A stretch of DNA of 64,000 nt from Phycisphaerales bacterium (GTDB lineage: Bacteria > Planctomycetota > Phycisphaerae > Phycisphaerales > UBA1924). Within the stretch, counting starts at the first letter, position 1. Every line of letters begins with the position of its first letter. The notes beneath the pieces were generated by a model. That model worked only from the letters and a program-made list of their open reading frames with translations, searched no databases and was not told where the DNA came from. The stretch covers positions 1 through 64,000 of the forward strand of contig JADYYE010000168.1 of the NCBI GenBank assembly GCA_020853815.1, written 5' to 3'. Positions 32,831 through 40,705 of the stretch are shown in pieces. A program made the position numbers and the translations under genes.

Positions 32831-33688
32831 ATGCCCACCGCCGTATATAGCGATCGGCCCGCGTCCGTTCTCGCGCACCTCAACCCCGCGCGCATGCTCT
32901 CCACCCTCTGGGCCCATCGCGCCCTGGCCCTCCAGCTCGCGCGACGCGACATCGAGTCCCGCTACCAGGCCCAGCGCCTCGGCCTCCTCTGGGCCGTCCT
33001 CAACCCCCTCGTCCTCCTGGCCATCTACACCTTCGTCTTCGGCGTCGTCTTCCCCAACCGCTGGAACGCCGCCCGCGAGGAGCACCTCGGCCTCTTCGCC
33101 CTCAACGTCTTCCTCGGCCTGGTCACGTTCGGCCTCTTCCGCGACCTCTTCAACCACGCGCCGGGCCTCGTCGTCGCCAACCGAAACTACGTCAAGCGCG
33201 TCGTCTTCCCCCTCGAAGTTCTCTCCATCGCCGACTTCCTCTCCTGCCTCTTCACGCTGGCGATCGGCGTGGGTGTGTGGCTGGCCGGATACCTCGCGAT
33301 CGTGAGCCAGCTCCCGCCCCCCGAGGCTCTGCTCTTCCCCGTGCTGGTGCTCCCGGTCGCCCTGGCGGGGCTGGCGGCGAGCTGGTTCCTCTCGGCCCTC
33401 ACGGTCTTCGTGCGCGACCTCTCCAACGCCGTCGAGATGGTCTCGACCGTGCTCTTCTTCCTCACGCCGATCTTCTACAGCCTCGACCACGTGCCGCCCG
33501 GTTTCCGCGACGTGCTCCGCTACAGCCCGCTCACCCAGGCCGTCGAGAGCGCCCGGGCCGCCATGATCCGCGGCGAGCCGCCGGACTGGTTCGCCTGGGC
33601 CATCACGCTGGCCGCGTCGGGCCTGGCCGCCTTGTTCGCCTTCGCGTTCTTTACCAAGTCCCGGCGCGCCTTCGCGGACGTGCTGTAG
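32831..33688 (+). CDS. wzm: Polysaccharide ABC transporter permease (Wzm/TagG type)
   Basis: 285 residues with about six membrane helices and the ABC-2 layout. The cytoplasmic N-terminus RDIESRYQAQRLGLLWAVLN is the hallmark of polysaccharide permeases. It is followed by LVLLAIYTFVFGVVFP, NRNYVKRVVFPLEVL and the C-terminal LFFLTPIFYSLDHVPP ... YSPLTQAVESARAAM. Partner of the ATPase at 29228-30649, exporting lipid-linked glycan across the inner membrane. Unlike most Wzm/Wzt pairs, the two are not adjacent and lie on opposite strands. The gene ends 6 bp from the stop of the convergent peptidase gene. Confidence 0.93.
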   Translation: MPTAVYSDRPASVLAHLNPARMLSTLWAHRALALQLARRDIESRYQAQRLGLLWAVLNPLVLLAIYTFVFGVVFPNRWNAAREEHLGLFALNVFLGLVTFGLFRDLFNHAPGLVVANRNYVKRVVFPLEVLSIADFLSCLFTLAIGVGVWLAGYLAIVSQLPPPEALLFPVLVLPVALAGLAASWFLSALTVFVRDLSNAVEMVSTVLFFLTPIFYSLDHVPPGFRDVLRYSPLTQAVESARAAMIRGEPPDWFAWAITLAASGLAALFAFAFFTKSRRAFADVL

Positions 33689-33694
33689 CCGGCG

Positions 33695-34780
33695 TCATCG
33701 CCCCCCCGCCAGCTCCCGCACCGCACCCGCGATCCCCTCCACCGTCCGCGTCATTCGCTCAAGATCGAGCGTCTCGATCGTGTCCGTCGCTTTGTGATAG
33801 TTCGGATTGCGGAAGTTCGCCGTGTCCGTCACCATCACCGCCGGGACCCCCGCCAGCAGGAACGGCGCGTGGTCCGATCGCATCAGGTCGGGCAGCGGCA
33901 CGGGCGAAAAATCGGCACGAAAAACCTTCACGCCCGGAGCCGCCGCGAGCATCGCCGCCTCGACACGCTTGGTCAGCGGCTGGTGCGCCGAGGTCGTCAC
34001 CAGCACGATGTTGTCGCCCACGGTCGACGGCTCGAACACGCCCTTCACCGCCGGAAACGGAGACTTCTGACTCCCTTCCTTGTCGCTGTAATAGCCGAGA
34101 AGTTCCAGGCTGAGCATCGCGACGATCGTCTCATTTTCGCGCGGACCGCCGGGCTTGGTGTCGTCGCGCCACTGCCGGACGTACGCCGCCGAGCCGACCA
34201 AGCCGACTTCCTCGAACGTGAACAGCACCAGGCGCACCGTTCGCTCGAGCGGCCTGTCCTTCAGCACTCGCGCCAGCTCCATGACCCCCGCCACGCCGCT
34301 GGCGTCGTCGTCCGCGCCCGGGCTCCCAGGCACCGCGTCAAAGTGCGCGCTCACCAGCACGACCTCGTGAGGGAGCTTTGTTCCCTTGATCTCAACGACG
34401 ATGTTGTTCGACACGACCGGTGCCGCCGGCGGAGTCGCCCCGTCCTTGGCCCCATCCTTGCCCTTTTCCTTCGCTTGGCCTTCCTTCCAGTTCCGGGCCG
34501 GGATCGACCACTTCACCTCCTGGAACGACGGCTCGTAGCCGAGCGCCTTGAGCCGCGCCACCAGCACTTCCTCCGCCTTGGCGAGCCCCTCGCGATCCGT
34601 TCGCGCCGACCGCGCCTCGGGCAACGCCCGCATCACATCGACGAGCACAGCCTGGTCGATCGTGTCCGGTTGGGCCGCCGGCCGCGAGACCGGCTGGGAC
34701 GGAGCCTGACCCGGTGTCTGGTTTGGCGGCTCGGCGAGCGAGCTTGCGAAAATGGCGACGATCCCGGCAATCCACATCAT
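33695..34780 (-). CDS. M28-family zinc aminopeptidase, secreted
   Basis: 361 residues from ATG 34780. An N-terminal signal peptide (MMWIAGIVAIFASSLA) is followed by a P/Q-rich linker. The M28 core has all expected zinc ligands: SAHFDAVPGSPGADDDASG (His and bridging Asp), FTFEEVGLVGS (catalytic Glu pair), ML-SLELLGYY, and NPNYHKATDTIETLD (last His). A K/G-rich insert (KEGQAKEKGKDGAKDG) sits between the N-terminal strand region and the catalytic domain. It likely removes N-terminal residues from peptides in the periplasm. An alternative upstream start at 34855 would disrupt the signal peptide. Confidence 0.9.
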   Translation of the reverse strand: MMWIAGIVAIFASSLAEPPNQTPGQAPSQPVSRPAAQPDTIDQAVLVDVMRALPEARSARTDREGLAKAEEVLVARLKALGYEPSFQEVKWSIPARNWKEGQAKEKGKDGAKDGATPPAAPVVSNNIVVEIKGTKLPHEVVLVSAHFDAVPGSPGADDDASGVAGVMELARVLKDRPLERTVRLVLFTFEEVGLVGSAAYVRQWRDDTKPGGPRENETIVAMLSLELLGYYSDKEGSQKSPFPAVKGVFEPSTVGDNIVLVTTSAHQPLTKRVEAAMLAAAPGVKVFRADFSPVPLPDLMRSDHAPFLLAGVPAVMVTDTANFRNPNYHKATDTIETLDLERMTRTVEGIAGAVRELAGGR

Positions 34781-35124
34781 GTCCCGATGGTACCGAACGC
34801 AGACGCCGCCCCCACACCCGGCCAAGGACCGAATGCGGACCGGCTTGTGAACCACGAGTTGACCGAAGGCCCGCGATCAGGGAGGATGCTCGCCCTGAAG
34901 TGGGTCCGTGCCGCCAAACCCGCGGGACGGACCGGGGCATGGGGCGCGGTCCGTTCGGGAGGAAGTGGTGGCCTCGGGCAACCACGGGCGATCGGGCGGC
35001 GTAGGGTTTGGGCTCCGGTTTCGCGCGACTCGTCGGCGCCGGAGAAATGCGGGCAACCAAGGCCTGGTGCGATGCGGGCGGCCAATGCCGCGGCCTCGTG
35101 TCGGGCGTGTCGGGAGTGTGATTG
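34781..35124. other. 344-bp divergent intergenic region
   Basis: Lies between the minus-strand peptidase and the plus-strand coiled-coil protein and should contain both promoters. I see no clear promoter hexamers, no RNA family and no repeat from the families described elsewhere. The ribosome-binding site GGGAG is near its right end. Confidence 0.45.
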
Positions 35125-36510
35125 ATGGCAGGTCGGACCAGCACCAGCGTCGGAATGGGCATCGCGATCACGGTCCTCAGCGTCCTGGCGCTGGGCTTCT
35201 TCGTGCTCGCCACCGTGTTCTACGGCAAGTTCAACAAGACGCAGGGCGAGCTCAAGAGCCAGGCCGCCAACGTCGAGCAGTACGTCAAGGCCAGCGAGCA
35301 GCAGCGCGACGACATCCGCCAGATGCTCCAGCCCGCCAAGGCCAAGAACAAGTCGGTCGTCGGCTACCTCGCCGAGTCGATGCAGACCGCGATGCAGCGC
35401 GTGACCGGCAACAAGAACGACTCGCCCGAGGCCCTCACCGAGAAGCTCTCGAAGGTCCAGGGCGCTGATTCGGCGTCGCTCCTGGCGCTCATCGAGGATC
35501 GCGCCGCCCGCATCAAGGCGCTGGAAGACCAGGTCGCCGCCGCCGAAGCCGCCCGCGCCGCCGCCCTGGCCGACAAGCAGGCCGAGGTCGATCGCGTGAA
35601 GGGCATCGAGGATCGCCACGCCGCCACCCTCGCCGCCATCTCGGCCCAGGTCGAGGAATACAAGAAGGAAGTCGACACGTTCCGCGACGGCACCAACAAG
35701 GCCCGCGGCGACATGGAGGCCCGCGTCTCGTCCATCACTTCCGAGTTCGCCCAGCGCGAGCAGGAGCTCTCCGCCCGCATCAGCAAGCTCCAGGAAGAGA
35801 ACCTCGTCGCCGCCGGGCAGATCTCCAAGCTCCGCGGCGAGCGCAACCAGGAACTCTTCAAGGGACGCTCCGAGGAGAGCCTCGTCGACGCCAAGGTCGT
35901 CGCCCTCAAGCCCAATGAAAACGCGATCATCATCGGCATCGGGCGCAGGCAGAAGATCGACGTCGGCATGAGCTTCGCCGTCTACGCCGACGCCGCGTCC
36001 ATCAAGGCCGATCCGACGACCGGCGAGTACCCGCGCGGCAAGGCCAACGTCGAGGTCATCGCCGTCTCCGACACCACCTCCACCTGCCGCCTGCTCAGCG
36101 AGTCCAAGGGCAACCCCGTCGCCGTGGGTGATTCGGTCGCCAACGCCCTCTACGACCCGAGCAAGACCTACTCCTTCCTCATCTACGGCAACTTCGACGT
36201 GAACAACGACGGCATCGCCACGCCCACCGAGCAATCCGACCTCAAGGCCCTCATCGAGGGCTGGGGCGGCAAGAGCGTGGACGACCTGGGCGGCGACGTG
36301 GACTTCCTCGTGCTGGGCCAGCGCCCCATCCTCCCGCCCCGCCCGGGCGCCGACGCCCCGATCGAGATCCTGCAGGAGTACATCCGCCTGTCACGCATCG
36401 TCGATCGCTATGACACCCTGTACAAGCAGGCGATCTCCACCGGCCTCCCCGTGCTCAACGAGAACCGCCTGTACACGCTGATCGGGCGTGAGCGCGCCGG
36501 CGCTCGCTGA
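35125..36510 (+). CDS. Inner-membrane-anchored coiled-coil protein, unknown function
   Basis: 461 residues from ATG 35125 (GGGAG upstream); the in-frame TTG at 35122 is less likely. One transmembrane helix (GIAITVLSVLALGFFVLATVF, about 12-32) is followed by a long coiled coil to about residue 255. A C-terminal domain (~265-455) has strands such as AKVVALKPNENAIIIGIGRR and KANVEVIAVSDTTSTCRLL, possibly SH3-like, and then a Pro/Gly-rich DFLVLGQRPILPPRPGADAP. Topology suggests a periplasmic structural or scaffold protein. It is followed within 20 bp by the LpxL-like acyltransferase, so the two may be co-transcribed. Family not recognised. Confidence 0.82.
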   Translation: MAGRTSTSVGMGIAITVLSVLALGFFVLATVFYGKFNKTQGELKSQAANVEQYVKASEQQRDDIRQMLQPAKAKNKSVVGYLAESMQTAMQRVTGNKNDSPEALTEKLSKVQGADSASLLALIEDRAARIKALEDQVAAAEAARAAALADKQAEVDRVKGIEDRHAATLAAISAQVEEYKKEVDTFRDGTNKARGDMEARVSSITSEFAQREQELSARISKLQEENLVAAGQISKLRGERNQELFKGRSEESLVDAKVVALKPNENAIIIGIGRRQKIDVGMSFAVYADAASIKADPTTGEYPRGKANVEVIAVSDTTSTCRLLSESKGNPVAVGDSVANALYDPSKTYSFLIYGNFDVNNDGIATPTEQSDLKALIEGWGGKSVDDLGGDVDFLVLGQRPILPPRPGADAPIEILQEYIRLSRIVDRYDTLYKQAISTGLPVLNENRLYTLIGRERAGAR

Positions 36511-36529
36511 CCCGCGACCGGGCCCATCG

Positions 36530-37624
36530 ATGCCCAAGAAGCCCAAGCGCCCCATGCCCGCGTGGCTGCAGTCCGTCGCCGCCGCGGGGCTGCGCACCGC
36601 CATGACCCTCCCGCTCGCCGCCGGGATCGGGCCCAGCCTCGCCATCGCCGAACGTCTCGGGCGATGGTTCGGGGCGCTCCCGTTCAATCGCACGCGGCTC
36701 AATCGCGCCGTCGAACACCTGGCGTTTGCGTTCCCCGACTGGTCGGTCGAGCAGCGCCGCACCTGCGCCCTCGACGCATACTCGCACCTCTTCCGCCTCG
36801 CGGTCGAAGTGGCGTACACGCCGCGCCTTGTCGGCGTCGACAGCCTGCACGAGCACGTCGAGGTCGTGGGCATCGACCCCGCCACTCGCCACGACCCGTG
36901 CTCGGCCAAGGTCGCGCTCCAGCGCCTCATGGCCGGCCGCCCGGCCGTGATGATCACCGGGCACTGCGGCAACTGGGAAGTCCTGGGCTACGCCCTCGCT
37001 GTCCTTGGCTTCCAGGTCCACGCCCTCTACCGCCCGCTCGACAACCGCGCCCTCGACCGCTGGGTGCGCGAGGTCCGCCAACGCAAGGGACTCGTGCTCC
37101 TCGACAAGTTCGGCGCGACCGAGAACCTGCCGCGGCTTCTTTCGCGCGAGCATCCCGTGGCCTTCGTCGCCGACCAGAACGCCGGCGACCGCGGGCTCTT
37201 CGTGCCCTTCTTCGGAAGGCTCGCGTCGACCTACAAGACGATCGGGCTCCTGGCGATGCAGCACGACGCGCCGGTCATCTGCGCCATGGCCCGCCGCATC
37301 GACCCCGCCAACGCCGCCGGGCGAACGATGCCCTATCGCGTCGAGATCGCCGACGTCATCGAGCCCGCCGACTGGAAAGGCCAGCCCGACCCGCTTTTCT
37401 ACATCACCGCCCGATATCGCGCCGCAATCGAGCGCATGGTTCGATCCGCGCCGGAACAGTACCTCTGGATGCATCGCATCTGGAAGAGCCGCCCGCGCCA
37501 CGAACGCGACCACAAGCCCGTGCCCCCGGCGCTGGCGGCCAAGCTTCGGGCCCTGCCCTGGTTGAACGACGCCGACGTGGAGCGCATCGTCGAGCAGAGC
37601 CGCCGCGAGGCCGGCGCCGCGTAG
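36530..37624 (+). CDS. Lipid A acyltransferase, LpxL/HtrB family
   Basis: 364 residues from ATG 36530; an earlier GTG (36488) would overlap the upstream gene. Transfers an acyl chain onto a lipid A precursor at the cytoplasmic face of the inner membrane. Seen: the HX4E catalytic motif in ITGHCGNWEVLG (His near residue 145), YRPLDNRALDRWVREVR, FVADQNAGDRGLFVPFFGRL and the end PEQYLWMHRIWKSRP. These are standard family blocks, and the C-terminus is longer than in E. coli LpxL. Its presence supports an LPS-bearing outer membrane. Followed by a palindromic repeat and a response regulator. Confidence 0.92.
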   Translation: MPKKPKRPMPAWLQSVAAAGLRTAMTLPLAAGIGPSLAIAERLGRWFGALPFNRTRLNRAVEHLAFAFPDWSVEQRRTCALDAYSHLFRLAVEVAYTPRLVGVDSLHEHVEVVGIDPATRHDPCSAKVALQRLMAGRPAVMITGHCGNWEVLGYALAVLGFQVHALYRPLDNRALDRWVREVRQRKGLVLLDKFGATENLPRLLSREHPVAFVADQNAGDRGLFVPFFGRLASTYKTIGLLAMQHDAPVICAMARRIDPANAAGRTMPYRVEIADVIEPADWKGQPDPLFYITARYRAAIERMVRSAPEQYLWMHRIWKSRPRHERDHKPVPPALAAKLRALPWLNDADVERIVEQSRREAGAA

Positions 37625-37625
37625 C

Positions 37626-37680
37626 CCGCCTCTTGGTGGCCCACCTCTTGGTGGCCCGCCTCTCCGAGGCGGGTCTTGAA
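37626..37680 (-). repeat. REP-like core element with duplicated tail
   Basis: On the minus strand it reads ACCCGCCTC-GGA-GAGGCGGG CCACCAA, the same hairpin core and CCACCAA tail as the 97-99 bp elements at 7856 and 39603. The tail is then repeated in tandem (GAGGTGGGCCACCAA, GAGGCGGGCTAC). The GGAACCTCTGA terminal repeats are absent, so this is a core fragment or a separate unit. Confidence 0.75.
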
Positions 37681-37735
37681 AGTCCGGCCTCGAAATGCCG
37701 CCGACGCCCCGGACCTAACCTTGCGGAGACAAACG

Positions 37736-38209
37736 ATGCAGAGTCCGACGTCCACGCGGGAGAATCACGACATGTCCGACTCTTCCGACATCGAGCACGA
37801 CGACGAACAGGGCGGACGCCTCGACGGCGTGCGCGTGCTCATCGTCGACGACGACCGCGACGTGCTCGAAGCCATCGACGCCGCCTTCCAGGCCGAGGGC
37901 GCGCTCACCCAGCTCGCCACCGACGGCAACGAGGCCGTCCGCATCTGCCACGAGGACCCGCCCGACCTCGTCATCCTCGACATGATGCTCCCCAAACGCT
38001 CCGGCTTCCTCGTCCTCGAAAAAATCAAGGGCAACGAGGACAGCCCGCTGGTCATCATGGTGACCGCCAACGAGGGCCGCCGCCATCAGGCCTACGCCGA
38101 ATCGCTCGGCGTCGATCGATACATGCAGAAGCCCGTCCCGCTCGGAAAACTCCTCGAAGTCGCCGCCGAGCTGGTCGATCAGGAACTCGAAGACGACGAC
38201 CAGGAATAG
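37736..38209 (+). CDS. Single-domain response regulator (CheY-like receiver)
   Basis: 157 residues from ATG 37736, preceded by GCGGAGAC. A ~30-residue acidic N-terminus leads into a receiver domain: VLIVDDDRD (acidic pocket), phospho-acceptor Asp near residue 82 in VILDMMLP, the Thr of MVTAN and the Lys near residue 132 in MQKPVP. No output domain is present. The tail is highly acidic (DQELEDDDQE). Its histidine kinase is not nearby. An alternative start is the ATG at 37772. The small protein at 38231 follows by 21 bp. Confidence 0.9.
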   Translation: MQSPTSTRENHDMSDSSDIEHDDEQGGRLDGVRVLIVDDDRDVLEAIDAAFQAEGALTQLATDGNEAVRICHEDPPDLVILDMMLPKRSGFLVLEKIKGNEDSPLVIMVTANEGRRHQAYAESLGVDRYMQKPVPLGKLLEVAAELVDQELEDDDQE

Positions 38210-38230
38210 ACCACTCGCCAGGGGGTTTGG

Positions 38231-38551
38231 TTGGCCAAATCACGACAGCTCGCGCTCATGAAAGGCGGCCCGGCCTCCGGCGAAACCGCGCCCATCGGCA
38301 CCCGCCGCGAGGTCCGCGAACTCCTCGCACGCTTCAACACCGCCCCCGACGGCGCCGCCGCCAAGGGCATGGGCACCGAGCGCCTCTACGGCCCGGGCAT
38401 GGCCATCGACCTCTCCACCAGCACCGAACAGGTCAATCAGGCTCTCGTCTCCGTCAACGAAGACGACATCGCCTGGCCCGTCCTGCTCCGCATCTGCAAA
38501 GAGCTGAAATGGAAGATGGTTGATCTTGAAACGGGCCGCTCGTTCGGATAA
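38231..38551 (+). CDS. Small conserved-looking protein, unknown function
   Basis: 106 residues if TTG 38231 is the start (AGGGGG 7-8 bp upstream); ATG 38258 is an alternative. Composition is ordinary for the region and codon use fits a real gene. The second half (STEQVNQALVSVNEDDIAWPVLLRICKELKWKMVDLETG) looks like a compact alpha/beta fold. It has no signal peptide. Position after a receiver-only regulator suggests a shared transcript, perhaps a regulatory pair, but that is only context. Family not recognised. Confidence 0.7.
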   Translation: MAKSRQLALMKGGPASGETAPIGTRREVRELLARFNTAPDGAAAKGMGTERLYGPGMAIDLSTSTEQVNQALVSVNEDDIAWPVLLRICKELKWKMVDLETGRSFG

Positions 38552-38617
38552 ACCAGACCTTCTCGCGGGGTGGGCTTGAGCGATGGGGCCATCGGCCCGA
38601 TCGACACCAGAAGGGTG

Positions 38618-39547
38618 ATGATGCTTTATTCACAGACGAGCCCCTCGCCGCGCTCCCGCCGCGCCTTCACACTCATCGAGCTCCTGGTCGTCATTGCGGT
38701 GATCGCGCTCCTGATCGCCATCCTGCTCCCCGCGCTGGGCAAGGCCAAGGACTCGGGACGCCAGACCGTCTGCCTCACCCAACTCAAGCAGCTCCAGCTC
38801 GGCTGGGACCTCTACGCCGACGCCAATCAGGACGCCATCGTCCCCGGGCGTGCCCCCGACCTCCCGGGCGGCAAGAGCAACGCCGCCAACTGGTACGAGA
38901 TCGGCAACGGCAAGAAGTTCCGCCCCACCTGGATCTCGCGCATGGGCCAGTACGTCGGCATCTACCCCTTCGCCGAGCCCGCCGACGCCAGCCGCGCCGA
39001 CTACAACCGCCAGGACTACGACAACAAGTTCTTCCAATGCCCCGTCGCCGCCGACTGGAAGGACGAACGCAACCACTGCTACGGCTACAACTACCTTTTC
39101 CTGGGCAACTCCCGCGTCACCAACTCCAAGTTCCACAACTTCCCCGTGCGACGCGCCAAGGTCCAGACCTTCGACCGCACCGTCGTCGCCGCCGACAGCA
39201 TGGGCACCGCCGCCTCCTTCGCCGAATCCGATCGCACCCAATACGAAAATGATGGACGCACCGAGACCGCCTACGGAAACGAGGCCTTCTCCATCGACCC
39301 GCCCCGCCTCACCGCCGAGAGCGACCGCGCATCCTTCCCTGTCCGCAACGCCCCCCACGCACGCCACTCCAAGAAGGTCAACGTCACCTTCGCCGACAGC
39401 CATGCCAAAGTCCTGTCGCTCGACGAACTGGGATACGCGATGGAGCCCGATGGACGCTTCGTCGACGCCGACGACAAGACCCGCGTGAATAACTCGCTCT
39501 TCAGCGGCACGGGCGTCGACGACGACCCGCCGCCCATCCCGAACTAG
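38618..39547 (+). CDS. Prepilin-like protein with variant H-X9-D tail
   Basis: 309 residues from ATG 38618 (AGAAGGGTG upstream; ATG 38621 also possible). Leader SPRSRRAFTLIELLVVIAVIALLIAIL is a class III prepilin signal with Glu at +5. The body has planctomycete prepilin features: QLKQLQLGWDLYADAN after the helix, and near the end HARHSKKVNVTFADSHAK, which fits the 'processing-associated H-X9-DG' region with DS in place of DG. Probably exported by the T2SS or a dedicated pseudopilus. An Asp/Asn/Tyr-rich middle section (RADYNRQDYDNKF) may bind metal or glycan. Not linked to other pilin genes. Confidence 0.9.
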   Translation: MMLYSQTSPSPRSRRAFTLIELLVVIAVIALLIAILLPALGKAKDSGRQTVCLTQLKQLQLGWDLYADANQDAIVPGRAPDLPGGKSNAANWYEIGNGKKFRPTWISRMGQYVGIYPFAEPADASRADYNRQDYDNKFFQCPVAADWKDERNHCYGYNYLFLGNSRVTNSKFHNFPVRRAKVQTFDRTVVAADSMGTAASFAESDRTQYENDGRTETAYGNEAFSIDPPRLTAESDRASFPVRNAPHARHSKKVNVTFADSHAKVLSLDELGYAMEPDGRFVDADDKTRVNNSLFSGTGVDDDPPPIPN

Positions 39548-39584
39548 ACCGATTCCCTTTCAAGCGGCGCGCCTTCCAACTCAC

Positions 39585-39706
39585 CATTCCCCATTGCCCA
39601 TTGGAACCTCTGAGTAGTTGGTGGCCCGCCTCTCCGAGGCGGTTTTTCAGCCCACTGGAAGCGGACCTCGCGGCTGAACTCGAATTGTTCAGAGGTTCCC
39701 ATTGCC
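39585..39706. repeat. Heptamer tract interrupted by an inserted element
   Basis: CATTCCC (39585), CATTGCC (39592) and CATT (39599-39602) are followed by the 97-bp element. CATTGCC then resumes at 39700. Excision of the element with one CATT gives consecutive CATTGCC units. Confidence 0.85.
39603..39699 (-). mobile_element. MITE-like 97-bp element, copy 2
   Basis: Perfect 11-bp terminal inverted repeats: GGAACCTCTGA at the left and TCAGAGGTTCC at the right. The internal hairpin is GCCTC-TCC-GAGGC with the GTGGCCC arm preceded by TTGG. Flanking CATT on both sides is a candidate 4-bp target duplication. Reverse complement aligns throughout with 7856-7954. It has no coding capacity. Confidence 0.8.
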
Positions 39707-39760
39707 CACTCTTCTGCCGCGCGAATTGACGCCGCGCCCGCGCCACGGTCAACTACGAGC

Positions 39761-40501
39761 ATGAACATGGCTCCGCTTTGGCCCGCTCGTGTCGTCGCGC
39801 TCGCGCTCGCCGGCTTGCTCGCGGCCTGCGCAAACCGGGCCTCCAACACCCCGGAGCCCGCCCCAACTCCCACCACGTCCAAACCGCCCGCTCAGGCTCC
39901 CGCGCCCGAAGCCGTAAACCCCGGCGCGATCGCTCTCTTCAACGGCACAGACCTCTCCGGCTGGACCCAACGCGGCGGCAAGGCCGCCTACTTCGTCGAG
40001 GGCGACGCCATTGTCGGCGAAACTCGCCCCAACCAGCCCAACAGCTTCCTCTGCACCCAGCGCGAGTTCTCGGATTTCATCCTCGAACTCGAGTTCCTCG
40101 CCGACCCCGAAGCCAACAGCGGCATTCAGTTTCGCTCCGAAAGCCGCCCCGACTACAAGAACGGCATCGTCCACGGCTACCAGGCCGAGATCGACACCAC
40201 CCAGCGGGCCTGGAGCGCCGGAATCTACGACGAAGGACGCCGCGCGTGGCTCGCGCCCCTCGACAAAAACCCCGAAGCCCGGGGGGCCTTCAAGCAGGGC
40301 CAGTGGAACCACATGAAAATCGAATGCCGCGGAGCTCGCATCCGCACCTGGCTCAACGGCATTCCTTGCGCAGACCTTCAGGACGAACTGACCCCCAAGG
40401 GCTTCATCGCCCTCCAGGTCCATGGCGTGGGCGACCGCCAAACCCCGCTCCGTGTCCGCTGGAAAAACCTGCTCCTCACCGATCTCAGCGCACGCCGGTA
40501 A
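39761..40501 (+). CDS. DUF1080 (3-keto-disaccharide hydrolase-like) lipoprotein
   Basis: 246 residues. The signal peptide ends LALAGLLAAC, a clear lipobox (Cys about residue 23), then a P/A/T-rich tether leads to the domain at about 50-246. LFNGTDLSGW near its start and LEFLADPEANSGIQFRSES are DUF1080 hallmarks; the fold is a concanavalin-like jelly roll. Some relatives cleave 3-keto-glycosides, and planctomycetes carry many copies, probably for glycan breakdown. GQWNHMKIECRGARIRTWLNGIP is also typical. Starts at ATG 39761; ATG 39767 is possible. Confidence 0.92.
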   Translation: MNMAPLWPARVVALALAGLLAACANRASNTPEPAPTPTTSKPPAQAPAPEAVNPGAIALFNGTDLSGWTQRGGKAAYFVEGDAIVGETRPNQPNSFLCTQREFSDFILELEFLADPEANSGIQFRSESRPDYKNGIVHGYQAEIDTTQRAWSAGIYDEGRRAWLAPLDKNPEARGAFKQGQWNHMKIECRGARIRTWLNGIPCADLQDELTPKGFIALQVHGVGDRQTPLRVRWKNLLLTDLSARR

Positions 40502-40538
40502 GGACTCCGAATTTGTGTGGGTTTGGATTTTATCTGGG

Positions 40539-40544
40539 CATAAT
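40539..40544 (+). promoter_or_regulatory. Candidate -10 box (CATAAT) upstream of the secreted paralogue pair
   Basis: CATAAT sits in the only AT-rich patch of the 40502-40705 spacer (TTTGGATTTTATCTGGG precedes it). A -35-like TTGTGT lies 20 bp upstream, wider than the usual spacing. It would drive the gene at 40706. Weak evidence. Confidence 0.25.
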
Positions 40545-40705
40545 CTCGGCAATGCTCCGCGCTGATGTGCGTTCTACTCAATTGCACGCGCGGTAGGCTG
40601 GCCTCGCCGGAACAATCCTCCGGCCCGGCTACACGAGCACCCGATGGTCGCCAGCCTTCAACATCGCTGGTCACGCCTCCGGGTCTCAAAAAGGGGTATT
40701 CGATC

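Noticed and set aside
37676-37735. N-terminal extension of the response regulator
   Set aside because: The extra codons come from the flank of the palindromic repeat, and ATG 37736 has its own GGAG ribosome-binding site.
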